From Schlegelella_A sp036263655 (lineage in GTDB: Bacteria > Pseudomonadota > Gammaproteobacteria > Burkholderiales > Burkholderiaceae_C), in NCBI GenBank assembly GCA_036263655.1, contig DATAGP010000056.1, forward strand, positions 1 through 64,000: a stretch of 64,000 nt of DNA, written 5' to 3'. The translations under genes and the position numbers were made by a program. Under the pieces are notes generated by a model, which saw only the letters and a list, made by a program, of their open reading frames with translations, had not been told where the DNA came from and did not search any database. Positions 38,934 to 48,304 of this stretch are shown here, in pieces (positions within the stretch are counted from its first letter, which is position 1; every line of letters begins with the position of its first letter).

Positions 38934-40580
38934 TCAGTCGGCGAGGCCGCTGCGCTCGACGAGCGCATCGATGTCGCTCAGGGGCGGCAGCGTTCCGAAG
39001 ACCGTGCCGTGATCGGCGCCGAGGCGCGAGGCGCAGAAGGCCCTCGCCACGGCATCGTTGCCGGCGCGAGCGAGGATCGATGCCTGCAAGGCGAGCGTCA
39101 TCCGCTCGACCACGCGTCGCGCCCGCGCCTCCAGCGTGGAGCGATCGTCGAGCGCCTGGCCGAGCGCCACGGCCTCGCGGTCGAGCTCGGCGCTGGCGCC
39201 GCGCGCGGCCCCGAGCTCGGCGAAGAACGCGTCGCGCGTCTCGGGCTCACGGCCGAGCGCGCGCAGGACGTCAAGGCACTGGATGTTGCCGGCGCCTTCC
39301 CAGATCGAGTTGAGCGGGGCCTGGCGATAGAGCCGCGGCAGCATCGATTCCTCGACGTAGCCGGCGCCGCCGAGGCATTCCTGCGCCTCGTTGACGAGCG
39401 CCGGCGCGCGCTTGCAGACCCAGTACTTGCCGAGCGCGGTCGCGATGCGGGCCAGCGCCGCCTCGCTCGGATCGCGTCCCGCGGCGTCGACGGCGCGGGC
39501 GACGCGGAACGACAGCGCCGTCGCCGCCTCGCTTTCGACGGCGAGGTCGGCGAGCACGTTCTTCATCAAGGCCTGCTCGACGAGTCGCTTGCCAAAGGCG
39601 CTGCGGTGGCGGGCGTGGTGCAGCGCCTGCACGGTCGCCTGGCGCATCAGCCCGGCCGATCCGGTCATGCAGTCGAGCCGCGTCAGGGCCACCATCTCGA
39701 GGATGGTCGCGACGCCCCGGCCTTCCTCGCCGATGCGCTCGGCGCGCGCGCCGTGGAACTCGACCTCGCTCGATGCATTGCTCCAGTCGCCGAGCTTGTC
39801 CTTCAGGCGCTGCAGGCGGATGGCGTTGCGCGAGCCGTCCGGGTTCCAGCGCGGCAGCAGGAAGCAGGTGAGCCCGGCGTCGGTCTGCGCCAGCACCAGC
39901 CAGGCGTCGCTCATCGGCGCCGAGAAGAACCACTTGTGGCCGACGATCTCGTGGCTGCCGTCGGCCTGGGCGAAGGCGCGCGTCGTGTTCGCGCGCACGT
40001 CGGAGCCGCCCTGCTTCTCGGTCATGCCCATGCCCATCGTGCAGCCGCGCTTGCCCGCCGCCGGCATGCTGCGCGGGTCGTAGTCGAGCGAGGTCACGCG
40101 CGGCAGCCATTCGGCGGCGAGCGCGCCGGCGCGCTGCAAGGCCGGCACGACGGCGTGCGTCATCGTCAGCGGGCAGCAGGTGCCGCTCTCGGCCTGGTAG
40201 TGCATGTAGAAAAGCGCCGCGCGGGCGACGTGGGCCCCCGGCGTGTCGCGCTGCCGCCAGGCGAACGCGTGCACGCCGTGCTGCATCCCGAGCTGCATCA
40301 GCCGGTGGTACGCAGGGTGGTAGTCGACCTCGTCGATGCGCTCGCCGGTGCGCTCGAAGGCACGCAGCCGGGGCTTGTTCTCGTTCGCGGCGAAGCCGAG
40401 CTCCATCATCTCGCCGCCGGCCACAGTGCCGAATCGCGCCAGCAACTCGTCGGCCCAGCCGCCGCCTTCGCGCCCGACCGCCTCGCGGAGGGCGCGATCG
40501 CTCAGGTAGGCGTTGTAGGCGCCGAGGGCCGGAACCTGGTTCTCGACCCGATGCGTGATGAAGCGTTCCGCGATCGACAT
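38934..40580 (-). CDS. Acyl-CoA dehydrogenase, AidB-like
   Basis: FAD-linked acyl-CoA dehydrogenase family member, 548 residues, close to E. coli AidB (541) and longer than ordinary acyl-CoA dehydrogenases (about 380). Motifs: GMGMTEKQGGSDVRANTT, HKWFFSAPMSD (FAD site), HHARHRSAFGKRL, ECLGGAGYVEESMLPRLYRQAPLNSIWEG, which corresponds to the AidB signature around the catalytic region, with Glu in SIWEG. E. coli AidB protects DNA from alkylation and has weak isovaleryl-CoA dehydrogenase activity; the role here may be either. ATG at 40578-40580. It heads a leftward string and is divergent from the deacylase at 40691. Confidence 0.9.
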   Translation of the reverse strand: MSIAERFITHRVENQVPALGAYNAYLSDRALREAVGREGGGWADELLARFGTVAGGEMMELGFAANENKPRLRAFERTGERIDEVDYHPAYHRLMQLGMQHGVHAFAWRQRDTPGAHVARAALFYMHYQAESGTCCPLTMTHAVVPALQRAGALAAEWLPRVTSLDYDPRSMPAAGKRGCTMGMGMTEKQGGSDVRANTTRAFAQADGSHEIVGHKWFFSAPMSDAWLVLAQTDAGLTCFLLPRWNPDGSRNAIRLQRLKDKLGDWSNASSEVEFHGARAERIGEEGRGVATILEMVALTRLDCMTGSAGLMRQATVQALHHARHRSAFGKRLVEQALMKNVLADLAVESEAATALSFRVARAVDAAGRDPSEAALARIATALGKYWVCKRAPALVNEAQECLGGAGYVEESMLPRLYRQAPLNSIWEGAGNIQCLDVLRALGREPETRDAFFAELGAARGASAELDREAVALGQALDDRSTLEARARRVVERMTLALQASILARAGNDAVARAFCASRLGADHGTVFGTLPPLSDIDALVERSGLAD

Positions 40581-40657
40581 GGCCGGTGCGCCGGAGGGGC
40601 GCGGCAATCCCGTCGGGCGATCTTCGCACGGGGCGCGTCGACGGCGCGGGTGCTTCC

Positions 40658-40663
40658 TAGAAT
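40658..40663 (+). promoter_or_regulatory. -10-like element of the 40691 gene
   Basis: TAGAAT, 27 bases before the ATG, would give a leader of about 20 nt. No -35 of quality is seen 16-18 bp upstream and no Shine-Dalgarno downstream. Confidence 0.35.
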
Positions 40664-40690
40664 CGCGCACCTCCTCACCTGCCGCCGCCC

Positions 40691-41650
40691 ATGCAGCCCT
40701 TCAAGGCCGTCTCCTACGCCACGCCGCAGCCCGGGCCGAAGCTCATCGTCTTGGGCGCCGTGCACGGCAACGAGACCTGCGGCACGCGGGCCATCGAGCG
40801 GCTGATCGGCGACATCGACACCCGCACGCTCCGCCTGAGCAGCGGCCAGCTGACCGTCGTCCCGGTGACCAACCCGCTCGCCTACGCGGAGCGCCGGCGC
40901 GCCGGCGACCGCAACCTCAACCGCAAGCTCGGCCCCACCGACACGCCGCGGCAGTACGAGGACCATGTCGCCAACTGGCTCTGCCCGCTGCTCGCCGCGC
41001 ACGACGTGCTGCTCGACCTGCACTCGTTCAATTCGCCGGGCGTGCCGTTCGCGTTCATCGGCCCGCGCGACAACCCCGGCCCGCTCGAGCCCTTCGGCCA
41101 CGCCGCGCGCGAGGAGGCGCTCGCCCTCCGGCTCGGCGTCGGCCGGGTCGTCGACGGCTGGCTGGAGACCTACGCCGCCGGCGTCGCCCGCCGCCGCACG
41201 CTCGCTGCGTCGCTGCCCGAGGCCCAGCTCGACCTGGACCCGCGCTACGGCATCGGCACGACCGAATACATGCGCTCGGTCGGCGGCTGGGGGATGACGC
41301 TGGAGTGCGGCCGGCACGACGATCCCGAAGCGCCGGAGGTCGGCCACCGCGCCATCGTCAACACGCTCGCGCACCTCGGCCTGATCGACGCCGCCGATCC
41401 GGCGCCTGCGGTCGACGTCGAGACGCTCCACCTCTGCGACGTGGTCGATCGCTGGCACGCCGGAGACGCATTCGCGCGGGCCTGGAGCAGCTTCGACCCG
41501 GTCGGCGCCGGCGAGCTGATCGGCACGCGGCACGACGGCACGCCCGTGCGGGCATCGCTGGACGGCCACATCGTGTTCCCGAACGCCGATGCGGCCGTCG
41601 GACACGAGTGGTTCTACCTGGCACAGCCCAGCGACCGGCTGCGGCGCTGA
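40691..41650 (+). CDS. Succinylglutamate desuccinylase/aspartoacylase family protein
   Basis: A 319-residue zinc-dependent deacylase of the AstE/ASPA family. Zinc ligands: His25 and Glu28 in GAVHGNETCGTR, and the later His in LLDLHSFNSPG; substrate-Arg motif NRKLG follows NLN. MTLECGRHDDPE supplies the catalytic Glu. Family members remove acyl groups from N-acyl amino acids; the exact substrate is not clear, and no arginine-succinyltransferase genes are nearby. Monocistronic, followed by 430 bp without a convincing gene. Confidence 0.87.
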   Translation: MQPFKAVSYATPQPGPKLIVLGAVHGNETCGTRAIERLIGDIDTRTLRLSSGQLTVVPVTNPLAYAERRRAGDRNLNRKLGPTDTPRQYEDHVANWLCPLLAAHDVLLDLHSFNSPGVPFAFIGPRDNPGPLEPFGHAAREEALALRLGVGRVVDGWLETYAAGVARRRTLAASLPEAQLDLDPRYGIGTTEYMRSVGGWGMTLECGRHDDPEAPEVGHRAIVNTLAHLGLIDAADPAPAVDVETLHLCDVVDRWHAGDAFARAWSSFDPVGAGELIGTRHDGTPVRASLDGHIVFPNADAAVGHEWFYLAQPSDRLRR

Positions 41651-42080
41651 GCGCGACCGGCGCGGTGCCGGTGGGCGCGGGATCGGGGCGGCGTCTGTTC
41701 GCGCCGGCAGGAATGCGCGCGCGTCAGGCGTCGCGCCTCGCCAGCTGGAGTGACGCGGGGCGGCGCCTGTCGCCGTAAGCCAGCTGACGGGTCGTCGTCC
41801 GCGGCCGCACGAGGGCCAGCGCCCGCCGACATGCCGCGAGAGAAGGCAGCGCGAAGGATGGCGGGAGGTCCCACACCAGTCCGAGGAGATGCTTGCCCAT
41901 GGGAGTCAGCGATGGTGGATGACGGCTTCAGGGTAGGTACGGCTCGACTCGAGGTCCGCAAGACTCGGTCATGGCCGCATGTAGGACGAAAGGGCGAGTT
42001 CGGCGGCGAAATTGACCGACGGGTCAGCCACCACGGTCGCCTGCGCAGTTGAGCTCCGGACCCTCTCCTAAACTCCCCCC
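41651..42080. other. 430-bp intergenic region
   Basis: No convincing coding sequence. Short frames on both strands (up to about 115 codons) show no recognisable motif and no start signal. GC is slightly lower towards 41900-42020. Near the right end, TTGACC at 42012 and TTGAGC at 42049 are possible -35 hexamers, but neither is well spaced from TAAACT at 42069. Confidence 0.6.
42069..42074 (+). promoter_or_regulatory. -10 element placed for a leaderless transcript
   Basis: TAAACT is followed by six C and then the ATG at 42081, the same 6-base spacing as at 9861 and 23391. No Shine-Dalgarno is present. Confidence 0.4.
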
Positions 42081-45000
42081 ATGATCAATTGCCCCAAGTG
42101 CAACGAGGAGAATCCTCCGAAGTTCCGCTTGTGCGGCTATTGCGGCGCGCCGCTCGTGGCGGCGCCTCCGGCGCTGCCGGTGCGCGAGGTGCGGCGCACG
42201 GTGACCCTGATCTTCGTCGACCTGAAGGGCTCCACCGCCCTCGGCGAGAAGCTCGACCCGGAAGCGATGCACGAGGTCAAGGAGCGCTACTTCACCGCCA
42301 TGGCCGCCGAGATCACGAAGCACGGCGGCAAGATCGAGAAGTACATCGGCGACGCGATCATGGCTGTCTTCGGCCTGCCGCTGCCGCACGAAGACGACGC
42401 GCTGCGGGCGGTGCGGGCGGCGAACGGCATGCAGGCTGCCCTGCGCGGCGTCAACGAGGACCTGTTCCATCGCTATGGCGTCAAGCTGGCGAACCGGACG
42501 GGGGTGAACACCGGCGAGGTCGTGGCCAACGACGACCCGACCGCGGATCAGAAGCTCGCCACCGGCGATGCCGTCAATGTGACCGCGCGGCTGGAGCAGG
42601 CCGCGCCGGAGAACGAGATCTACCTCGGCGAGACCACCTATCGGCTGGTGCGCGATGCGGTGGAGGTCGAGGCCGTCGAGCCGCTGGAACTGAAGGGGAA
42701 GACGGAGCGGGTCGCTGCGTACCGACTCGTTTCTGCGGCGGGGCTCGACGGCTACGTGCGGCGGCACGACTCGCCGATCGTCGGCCGCGACGAGGAGCTG
42801 GCGGCGATCGACCAGGCGCTGCGCGAAGTCGGCGACACGCGCGCCGTGCGGATGATCACGATCATCGGCGACGCCGGCATCGGCAAGTCGCGGCTGGCCC
42901 AGGAGGTCATCGCCAGGGCGGGCACCAACGCGCAGGTCGTGCGCGGACGCTGCCTGGCGTACGGAGACGGCATCACGTTCTGGCCGCTGCGCGAGATGAC
43001 CGGAGAGGCCGCGGAGATCCGTTTCGACGACAAGCCCGAGGACGGGCGCGCGAAGCTCGCGACCCTCGTCGGCGATCAGGAGATCGCCGACCGGCTGGCC
43101 GCGGCCGTCGGCTTGAGCAGCGCCGCTTTCCCGCTGCACGAGATCTATTGGGCCGCGCGCAAGTTCTTGGAGTCGCTGACCGCCGACGGGCCGCTGGTCG
43201 CACTGATCGACGACATCCACTGGGCCGAGTCGGCGTTCCTCGACCTGCTCGTGCATGTCCTCGACTCCTCGGAGAACGCGCCGATCCTGCTGCTGTGCAC
43301 ATCGCGCCACGACCTCCTGGAAAAGCGCCCCGAGTGGGGCGAGCGCGCGTCGTCGCTCCGCCTGGTGCTGCGCCCGCTGACCGACGCGGCGGCGGCCAAG
43401 GTCGCCTCGAACCTGCTCGGTGCCACGGGTCTGCCGGCCGACGTGGCAGCACGGATCGTCGAGGCCGCCGAGGGCAACCCGCTGTACGTGGAGCAGATGC
43501 TGTCCATGCTCGTCGACAGCGGCGCCCTGCGCGAGGAGGACGGGCGATGGATCCGTGCCGAAAGCTACGGCGAGATCGCGATTCCGCCGACGATCAAGGC
43601 GCTGATCGAGGGACGCCTGGGCCAGTTGCGACGCGAGGAAAGGGCAGCGATCGAGCCCGCATCCGTGATCGGCATGCAGTTCGCCGAGGCGGCCGTCGCC
43701 TCGCTGACACCGCAGCCCGTCCGTCCCGCGGTCGAGGGGCATCTCCTGGCGCTGACCCGCAAGCAGCTGGTCCACTCCGTGGCGTCGATGGATGCGGATT
43801 CGCTCTATCGCTTCCACCATCACCTGGTCCGCGACACGGTGTACGGCGGCCTCCTCAAGCGCGCCCGGGCCACGCTCCACGTCGACTTCGTGCGCTGGGC
43901 GGACGAAGTCAACGCCCAGCGCGGGCGCGCGCTCGAGTTCGAAGCCATCCTCGGCTATCACCTCGAGCAGGCGCACAACTACCTCGCCGAGCTCGGGCCC
44001 CTCGACGAGAGGGGCCGAGAGATCGGGCGCGACGCCGCGCGCCGACTGGCATCGGCTGGACGTCGGGCCTTCGCACGCGGGGACGTCAACGCCGCCGCCA
44101 GCCTGTTCGGGCGGGCGGTGACGCTGCTCGACAAGGACGATCCGCTGCGCCTGCCGCTGCTGCCGGAGTTGGGGGAAGTGCAACTCGAGCTCGGCAAGTT
44201 CGCGGATGCTCGTGCCGTCGTCGACGAGGCTCTGAACGCGGCGAAGGCGGCCGAGAATCGCCGTGTCGAGGCGGCGGCGAAGCTCCTGCGGATGCAGGTG
44301 CGCCTGCACAGCGGGGAGTCGGGAAGCTGGAGCGACGCGACGCTGGAGCTGACGACCGAGACGATCCCGCTGCTCGAGCGCGACGAGGCCCATGCCGAGC
44401 TTGCCAAGGCATGGCGTCTCGTCGCCCTGGTGCAGCAGATTGCGGGACAGCTCGGCAAGGCTGGCGAGACGATCTCGAAAGTGGTGACTCATGCCCGCCT
44501 GGCCGGGGACGAGCGGCTGGTGGCGCGCAGCGCGCTGGGGCTGACCCTGAGCGCGGTCTACGGCCCGACGCCCGTGACCGACGCGATCGCGCAGTGCGAA
44601 GCCCTGATCGCCGGCGACCTTCCGGACCGACAGGTGCAGAACCTGATCATCTGCAAGATCGCACAGCTCCATGCCATGAACGGCGACAACGAGACCGCGC
44701 GGCGCAACGCGCAAAGTGCCCGCGCCGTCTTGCGTGATCTTGGTCAGGGAGTAAGGGCAGCCTCTGCATCGCTGGACCTGGCCATCGTGGAGCTGATCGC
44801 CGGCGACCCGGCAGCGGCGGAACGCGAGGTGCGTCCCGACTGCGAGATGCTGCAGGGCATGGGCGAAACCTATTTCCTGTCGACGATGGCAGCCATGTTG
44901 GCTCGCGCCGTGCGAGACCAGGGCCGGGACGACGAGGCGCTGGAACTGACGAAGACTGCCGAGTCGACGGCAGCCGACGACGACGTCGACGCCCAAGTCG

Positions 45001-45356
45001 ACTGGCGCTCCGTGCGCGCGCCGATCCTCGCGCGCAACGGTGCACTTTCGGAGGCCGAGGCGCTGGCGCGGCAAGCAGTCGAGCTCGCGATGCAGACGGA
45101 GGCGCCGACCCTCCGCGCCACGGCGCTGTGGGACCTCGCCACCGTGCTCTCGCTGGCGCAGCGAGCCGACGAGGCACGGCTGGCGCTCAGCGACGCCATC
45201 GAGCTCTATGCGGCCAAAGGTGACCGGCAGTCGCTGGAACGGGCGAAGGTGGTCCTCGCCGACATCTCCAAAGAGCAGGGACCGCCGGGCGTGGGTGGCA
45301 CGCCAGCTTCCGGGTCAGGCCGTCGCGCCAGCGATTCGCGCGACGACGTTCCCTGA
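42081..45356 (+). CDS. Class III adenylate/guanylate cyclase with AAA (STAND) ATPase and TPR-like repeats
   Basis: A 1091-residue multidomain signalling protein. Residues 1-25 form a zinc ribbon (CPKC and CGYCG). A class III cyclase domain follows: metal Asp47 in FVDLKGST, Asp91 in IGDAIMAVFG, purine-type Lys87, and the transition-state pair Asn166/Arg170 in NVTARLE, so it should be catalytically active, more likely as an adenylate cyclase. Near 230-560 is an ATPase with Walker A GDAGIGKSRL and Walker B LIDDIHWAE. The remaining 500 residues are helical repeats. This architecture is common in environmental bacteria, but ligands and outputs are rarely known. It is monocistronic. Confidence 0.9.
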   Translation: MINCPKCNEENPPKFRLCGYCGAPLVAAPPALPVREVRRTVTLIFVDLKGSTALGEKLDPEAMHEVKERYFTAMAAEITKHGGKIEKYIGDAIMAVFGLPLPHEDDALRAVRAANGMQAALRGVNEDLFHRYGVKLANRTGVNTGEVVANDDPTADQKLATGDAVNVTARLEQAAPENEIYLGETTYRLVRDAVEVEAVEPLELKGKTERVAAYRLVSAAGLDGYVRRHDSPIVGRDEELAAIDQALREVGDTRAVRMITIIGDAGIGKSRLAQEVIARAGTNAQVVRGRCLAYGDGITFWPLREMTGEAAEIRFDDKPEDGRAKLATLVGDQEIADRLAAAVGLSSAAFPLHEIYWAARKFLESLTADGPLVALIDDIHWAESAFLDLLVHVLDSSENAPILLLCTSRHDLLEKRPEWGERASSLRLVLRPLTDAAAAKVASNLLGATGLPADVAARIVEAAEGNPLYVEQMLSMLVDSGALREEDGRWIRAESYGEIAIPPTIKALIEGRLGQLRREERAAIEPASVIGMQFAEAAVASLTPQPVRPAVEGHLLALTRKQLVHSVASMDADSLYRFHHHLVRDTVYGGLLKRARATLHVDFVRWADEVNAQRGRALEFEAILGYHLEQAHNYLAELGPLDERGREIGRDAARRLASAGRRAFARGDVNAAASLFGRAVTLLDKDDPLRLPLLPELGEVQLELGKFADARAVVDEALNAAKAAENRRVEAAAKLLRMQVRLHSGESGSWSDATLELTTETIPLLERDEAHAELAKAWRLVALVQQIAGQLGKAGETISKVVTHARLAGDERLVARSALGLTLSAVYGPTPVTDAIAQCEALIAGDLPDRQVQNLIICKIAQLHAMNGDNETARRNAQSARAVLRDLGQGVRAASASLDLAIVELIAGDPAAAEREVRPDCEMLQGMGETYFLSTMAAMLARAVRDQGRDDEALELTKTAESTAADDDVDAQVDWRSVRAPILARNGALSEAEALARQAVELAMQTEAPTLRATALWDLATVLSLAQRADEARLALSDAIELYAAKGDRQSLERAKVVLADISKEQGPPGVGGTPASGSGRRASDSRDDVP

Positions 45357-45404
45357 CTTCGCACCGTTCTGCCGCTTCGGGCGTGGCCAGCGGTGACGGC
45401 GTGA

Positions 45405-46988
45405 TCACCAGGAATAGCGACCGTTCTCCCGAGCGTAGATGTAGAAGGTGACGACGCCCGAGACGTAGTTGTTCTTCTTGTCCTTCTGCAACGAACTGAA
45501 GATCTTGCTGATGCAGCGAAGCACGGTGGGATCGCTCGTGTTCACGGAATCGCACTTCGGTACAGCGACCCGAAGCCCGTTGTCGCCCACGTAGTAGACG
45601 TTTGCGTGCAGCGCATTTCCAGACGACGAGAACGTCGTGTAGTCGCGGGTCAGCTCGACGTTGAGAAAGCGATTGCCGGGGTCGTCGAGCGTCAGGCCCT
45701 GCCATTTCGCGGCGTCTGCCGGGTTCGTGAAAATCTGAAGGTCGCTGCCCAGACAAACCTTGAAGGCAGGCGAACAGGAGTCGTTCTGCGCGAACTGATC
45801 GACCGACGCCTGCAGGCCGCGCGGGTAGTCGCCGGCCTCGTCCTTGGGAATCCTGATGACCGTGCCGTATCCAAACTGGCTCGACGGGTCCGTCTTCCGC
45901 TTGACCGCCCCACCGTACCTTGTCGAGATCGGAACGGGCTCGCCGGGCTGCAAGTCGTAGACGCTTCTGAAGTCCGTCGTGACCTTGCTTCCGGTGGGCC
46001 CACTGATGTCCGGCGAGAAGACGACGTGGGCGGTCGCTGTCAAGCCGGCAACACTCGGAGTCGTGAACTGCACGACGAACTCGTTGGAGGCGAACCCAGC
46101 GAGGTGGGCAATCGCAAACCTTGCGTCGACTCCGGCGGGCGCCGTCGCCTGCATGCACGAAGGCTGGACGCACAGCAGCACGTCGGAGAACTGGACTTTG
46201 GTTGTTCCGGTGAGGGTACCGGCCCCGCTGACGTCGATGTAGATCGGGCCGGCGATCGGTGCCGCCTGAAGACTTGTCAAGCGAACGATGTAGTTGACGT
46301 AACCGCATCCGTCGACAACCGGAGGTACCTGCGCCAGATCGCAGTGAGGGACGGTCCGGAAGACGTTGCCTGCGGCCTGAATCACCTCGACCTTCACGCT
46401 CGGCGTAGCCGGCAACTCGGCCAGTGCGGTCGCAAGCGGGTAGGGAACCGCCTTGACGCCCGTCTGCGCCGACGGAGTCGTCGTGGAAGCGGTGCTCGCC
46501 CCCACCGCAAACGCGTAGACGCTCAACGGACCGGAATTCGGCGTGTAGAAGGACACCGTGGCCTTCGCCGTGCCTCTCTTGCTGAGTTGCGTGACCGAGA
46601 AGATGAATCCGGGGTGCGGCGCCGTCTGCGTCGGCAGCGTGACGTTGCTCGGGTTCACCGTGCAGGTCGCCGAGCTCGCAGGGGCCAACACGCAGGCGGG
46701 GTTCGCCGAGGTCGCGGCCGCGTTCTCCCCAGTGTTGACGTACAGCACGATGTTGTTGACGGTGTTCGGGCCGTTGTTGGTCAGGACGAGATCGAACGTC
46801 GCGAAGTTCGAGCCGCCGCGAGCGGCCGGCGTCGCCGGGTTCTGCGCGATCGTCAGGCTCAGGCTCGAATCCGCGGCCAAAGCCGGCGCGAAACCGAGGA
46901 CCAACACCATCGCCGCGCAGATCGCCGCCGCCCAGCGCCACGTGCTCGGCCCGCCCCGCATCCACGCCCCTGCCCAGTTCCCGTTCAT
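45405..46988 (-). CDS. Secreted protein of unknown function with DUF11-like domain
   Basis: A 527-residue exported protein. The signal peptide is long (about 1-39: RWAAAICAAMVLVLGFAPALA). Residues 40-150 resemble DUF11/CARDB-type beta-sandwich modules (FDLVLTNNGPNTVNNIVLYV, CVLAPASSATCTV), followed by Cys pairs (HCDLAQ, DGCGYVNYIV, CVQPSCMQ, DSCSPAFKVCLG) suggestive of disulfides. The rest is beta-rich without motifs I know. Base composition is visibly less GC-rich than its neighbours. GGAG is 6 bases before the ATG. Surface or extracellular role is plausible; no function is assigned. The 297-bp region upstream holds nothing recognisable. Confidence 0.8.
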   Translation of the reverse strand: MNGNWAGAWMRGGPSTWRWAAAICAAMVLVLGFAPALAADSSLSLTIAQNPATPAARGGSNFATFDLVLTNNGPNTVNNIVLYVNTGENAAATSANPACVLAPASSATCTVNPSNVTLPTQTAPHPGFIFSVTQLSKRGTAKATVSFYTPNSGPLSVYAFAVGASTASTTTPSAQTGVKAVPYPLATALAELPATPSVKVEVIQAAGNVFRTVPHCDLAQVPPVVDGCGYVNYIVRLTSLQAAPIAGPIYIDVSGAGTLTGTTKVQFSDVLLCVQPSCMQATAPAGVDARFAIAHLAGFASNEFVVQFTTPSVAGLTATAHVVFSPDISGPTGSKVTTDFRSVYDLQPGEPVPISTRYGGAVKRKTDPSSQFGYGTVIRIPKDEAGDYPRGLQASVDQFAQNDSCSPAFKVCLGSDLQIFTNPADAAKWQGLTLDDPGNRFLNVELTRDYTTFSSSGNALHANVYYVGDNGLRVAVPKCDSVNTSDPTVLRCISKIFSSLQKDKKNNYVSGVVTFYIYARENGRYSW

Positions 46989-47285
46989 GCTCAGCTCCAG
47001 TTCTTGTCGCCAGATGGACCGTTTTGGCCGCTCCCGCAGCCCTGAAAGGACACCGCAGCCGTCGCGTCCAGCGCCGAACGACTCGTGCGTGGCAGTGCAT
47101 TGCCCGCCAGCGCGGGATGAATGTACGGGCGCCCGGTGCAGTTCTCGGCGTTGCCTGCCCCGTGCCCCCCGCGAACAGGGGCCGGGTTCGCCCTAAGTAC
47201 CAGCCGTCGACGGCACGTGCTCCTATAGCGCCAACAGCGTCCCTGTGCTAGTAGCGCGTTCGCAATTCCGAGTTGCTCGACTCGC

Positions 47286-48269
47286 TCATTCGACCTTCCC
47301 GACCGCCTGAACCGCCTTCGTCATCTCCGCCGCGTCGGCGTTCCAGTACGTCTGGAAATCCGGCGCATCGAGGTACTCGATCGGGCTCCCCGCCTTGGCG
47401 ATCACCTGGCGCACGGCGGGATCGGCGGCGGCCTTCGCCGCGGCGGCGCGAAGCCTAGTGATCACCTCCTCCGGCGTGCCCGCCGGAACGAACAGCGCGG
47501 ACCACTGGGCGAAGCGGACCGGGTGGCCGAGCTGCTTCAGGCTGGGCACCTCCGGCAGCGACTGCAGCGGCTGCTCGCCCCAGTGCGCCAGCGGGCGCAG
47601 CTTGCCGGCCTGGATCTGCTGGACGATCGTCGACGGCCCGCTCGCCAGCGCGTCGACCTGGCCGGCGAGCAGCGCGATGACGGCCGGCCCGGCGCCGGTG
47701 TACGGGATGTGCGTCATGCGAAAGCCGGCGTGCGCCTTCAGCATCTCCATGGGCACGTGCATCGTCCCGTAGTTGCCGGAGCTGCCGTAGTTGTACTTGC
47801 CCGGGTTCCGCTTCACGTCGGCCAGGAACTCGGCGAAGGTCTTCCACGGCGAGTCGGCGCGGACGACGAGCACCGTCGGGTCGGCGGTGAAGCGCGCGAT
47901 CGGCCTGAACTGGCTCAACTGGTAGGCGGGCTTGCGGCCCAGGATCTTGTCGGCCTCCGGCAGGATGGAGATCGACGACAGGCTGAGCAGGACCGTGTAG
48001 CCGTCGGGCGCCGCACGCGAGGCCACGCCGATGCCGAGCGCACCGCCGGCACCGGCCCGGTTCTCGACGACCACGGTCTGCTTCAGCTCGCGCGACAGCG
48101 CCTCGGCCACGGGCCGGGCCACGGTGTCGGCGACGCCTCCGGGCGGGAACGGCACGATCATCGTGATCGGCTTGTCGGGATAGCTCGACTGGGCGAAGGC
48201 CGCCGTCAGGAGCCCCGTGCCGCCCGCCAGCAGGCAGGCCGCATTCGTCAGCAGTTCGCGTCGTTGCAT
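47286..48269 (-). CDS. Bug-family tripartite tricarboxylate transporter binding protein
   Basis: A 327-residue periplasmic receptor of the Bug/TctC family, hugely expanded in Burkholderiales. Signal peptide to about residue 26 (LLAGGTGLLTAAFAQ). Landmarks: YPDKPITMIVPFPPGGVADTVAR, the first ligand loop; VVVENRAGAGGALG; GSSGNYGTMHVP; and HIPYTGAGPAVIALLAGQVDAL, the second ligand loop. Ligands are usually carboxylates or amino acids. No TctA/TctB membrane genes are adjacent. It lies 35 bp downstream of an FAH-family hydrolase gene on the same strand, so it may bring in that enzyme's substrate or a precursor. Confidence 0.93.
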   Translation of the reverse strand: MQRRELLTNAACLLAGGTGLLTAAFAQSSYPDKPITMIVPFPPGGVADTVARPVAEALSRELKQTVVVENRAGAGGALGIGVASRAAPDGYTVLLSLSSISILPEADKILGRKPAYQLSQFRPIARFTADPTVLVVRADSPWKTFAEFLADVKRNPGKYNYGSSGNYGTMHVPMEMLKAHAGFRMTHIPYTGAGPAVIALLAGQVDALASGPSTIVQQIQAGKLRPLAHWGEQPLQSLPEVPSLKQLGHPVRFAQWSALFVPAGTPEEVITRLRAAAAKAAADPAVRQVIAKAGSPIEYLDAPDFQTYWNADAAEMTKAVQAVGKVE

Positions 48270-48304
48270 GGTCTCTCTCCGTGTATGGCTGTGTCGTTCC
48301 CGGC

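Noticed and set aside
41750..42052. 100-codon plus-strand frame in the 430-bp gap
   Set aside because: No ribosome site, no recognisable motif, composition not gene-like.
42024..45074. 1016-codon open frame antisense to the cyclase-ATPase gene
   Set aside because: No motifs; the plus-strand protein has intact cyclase and Walker motifs.
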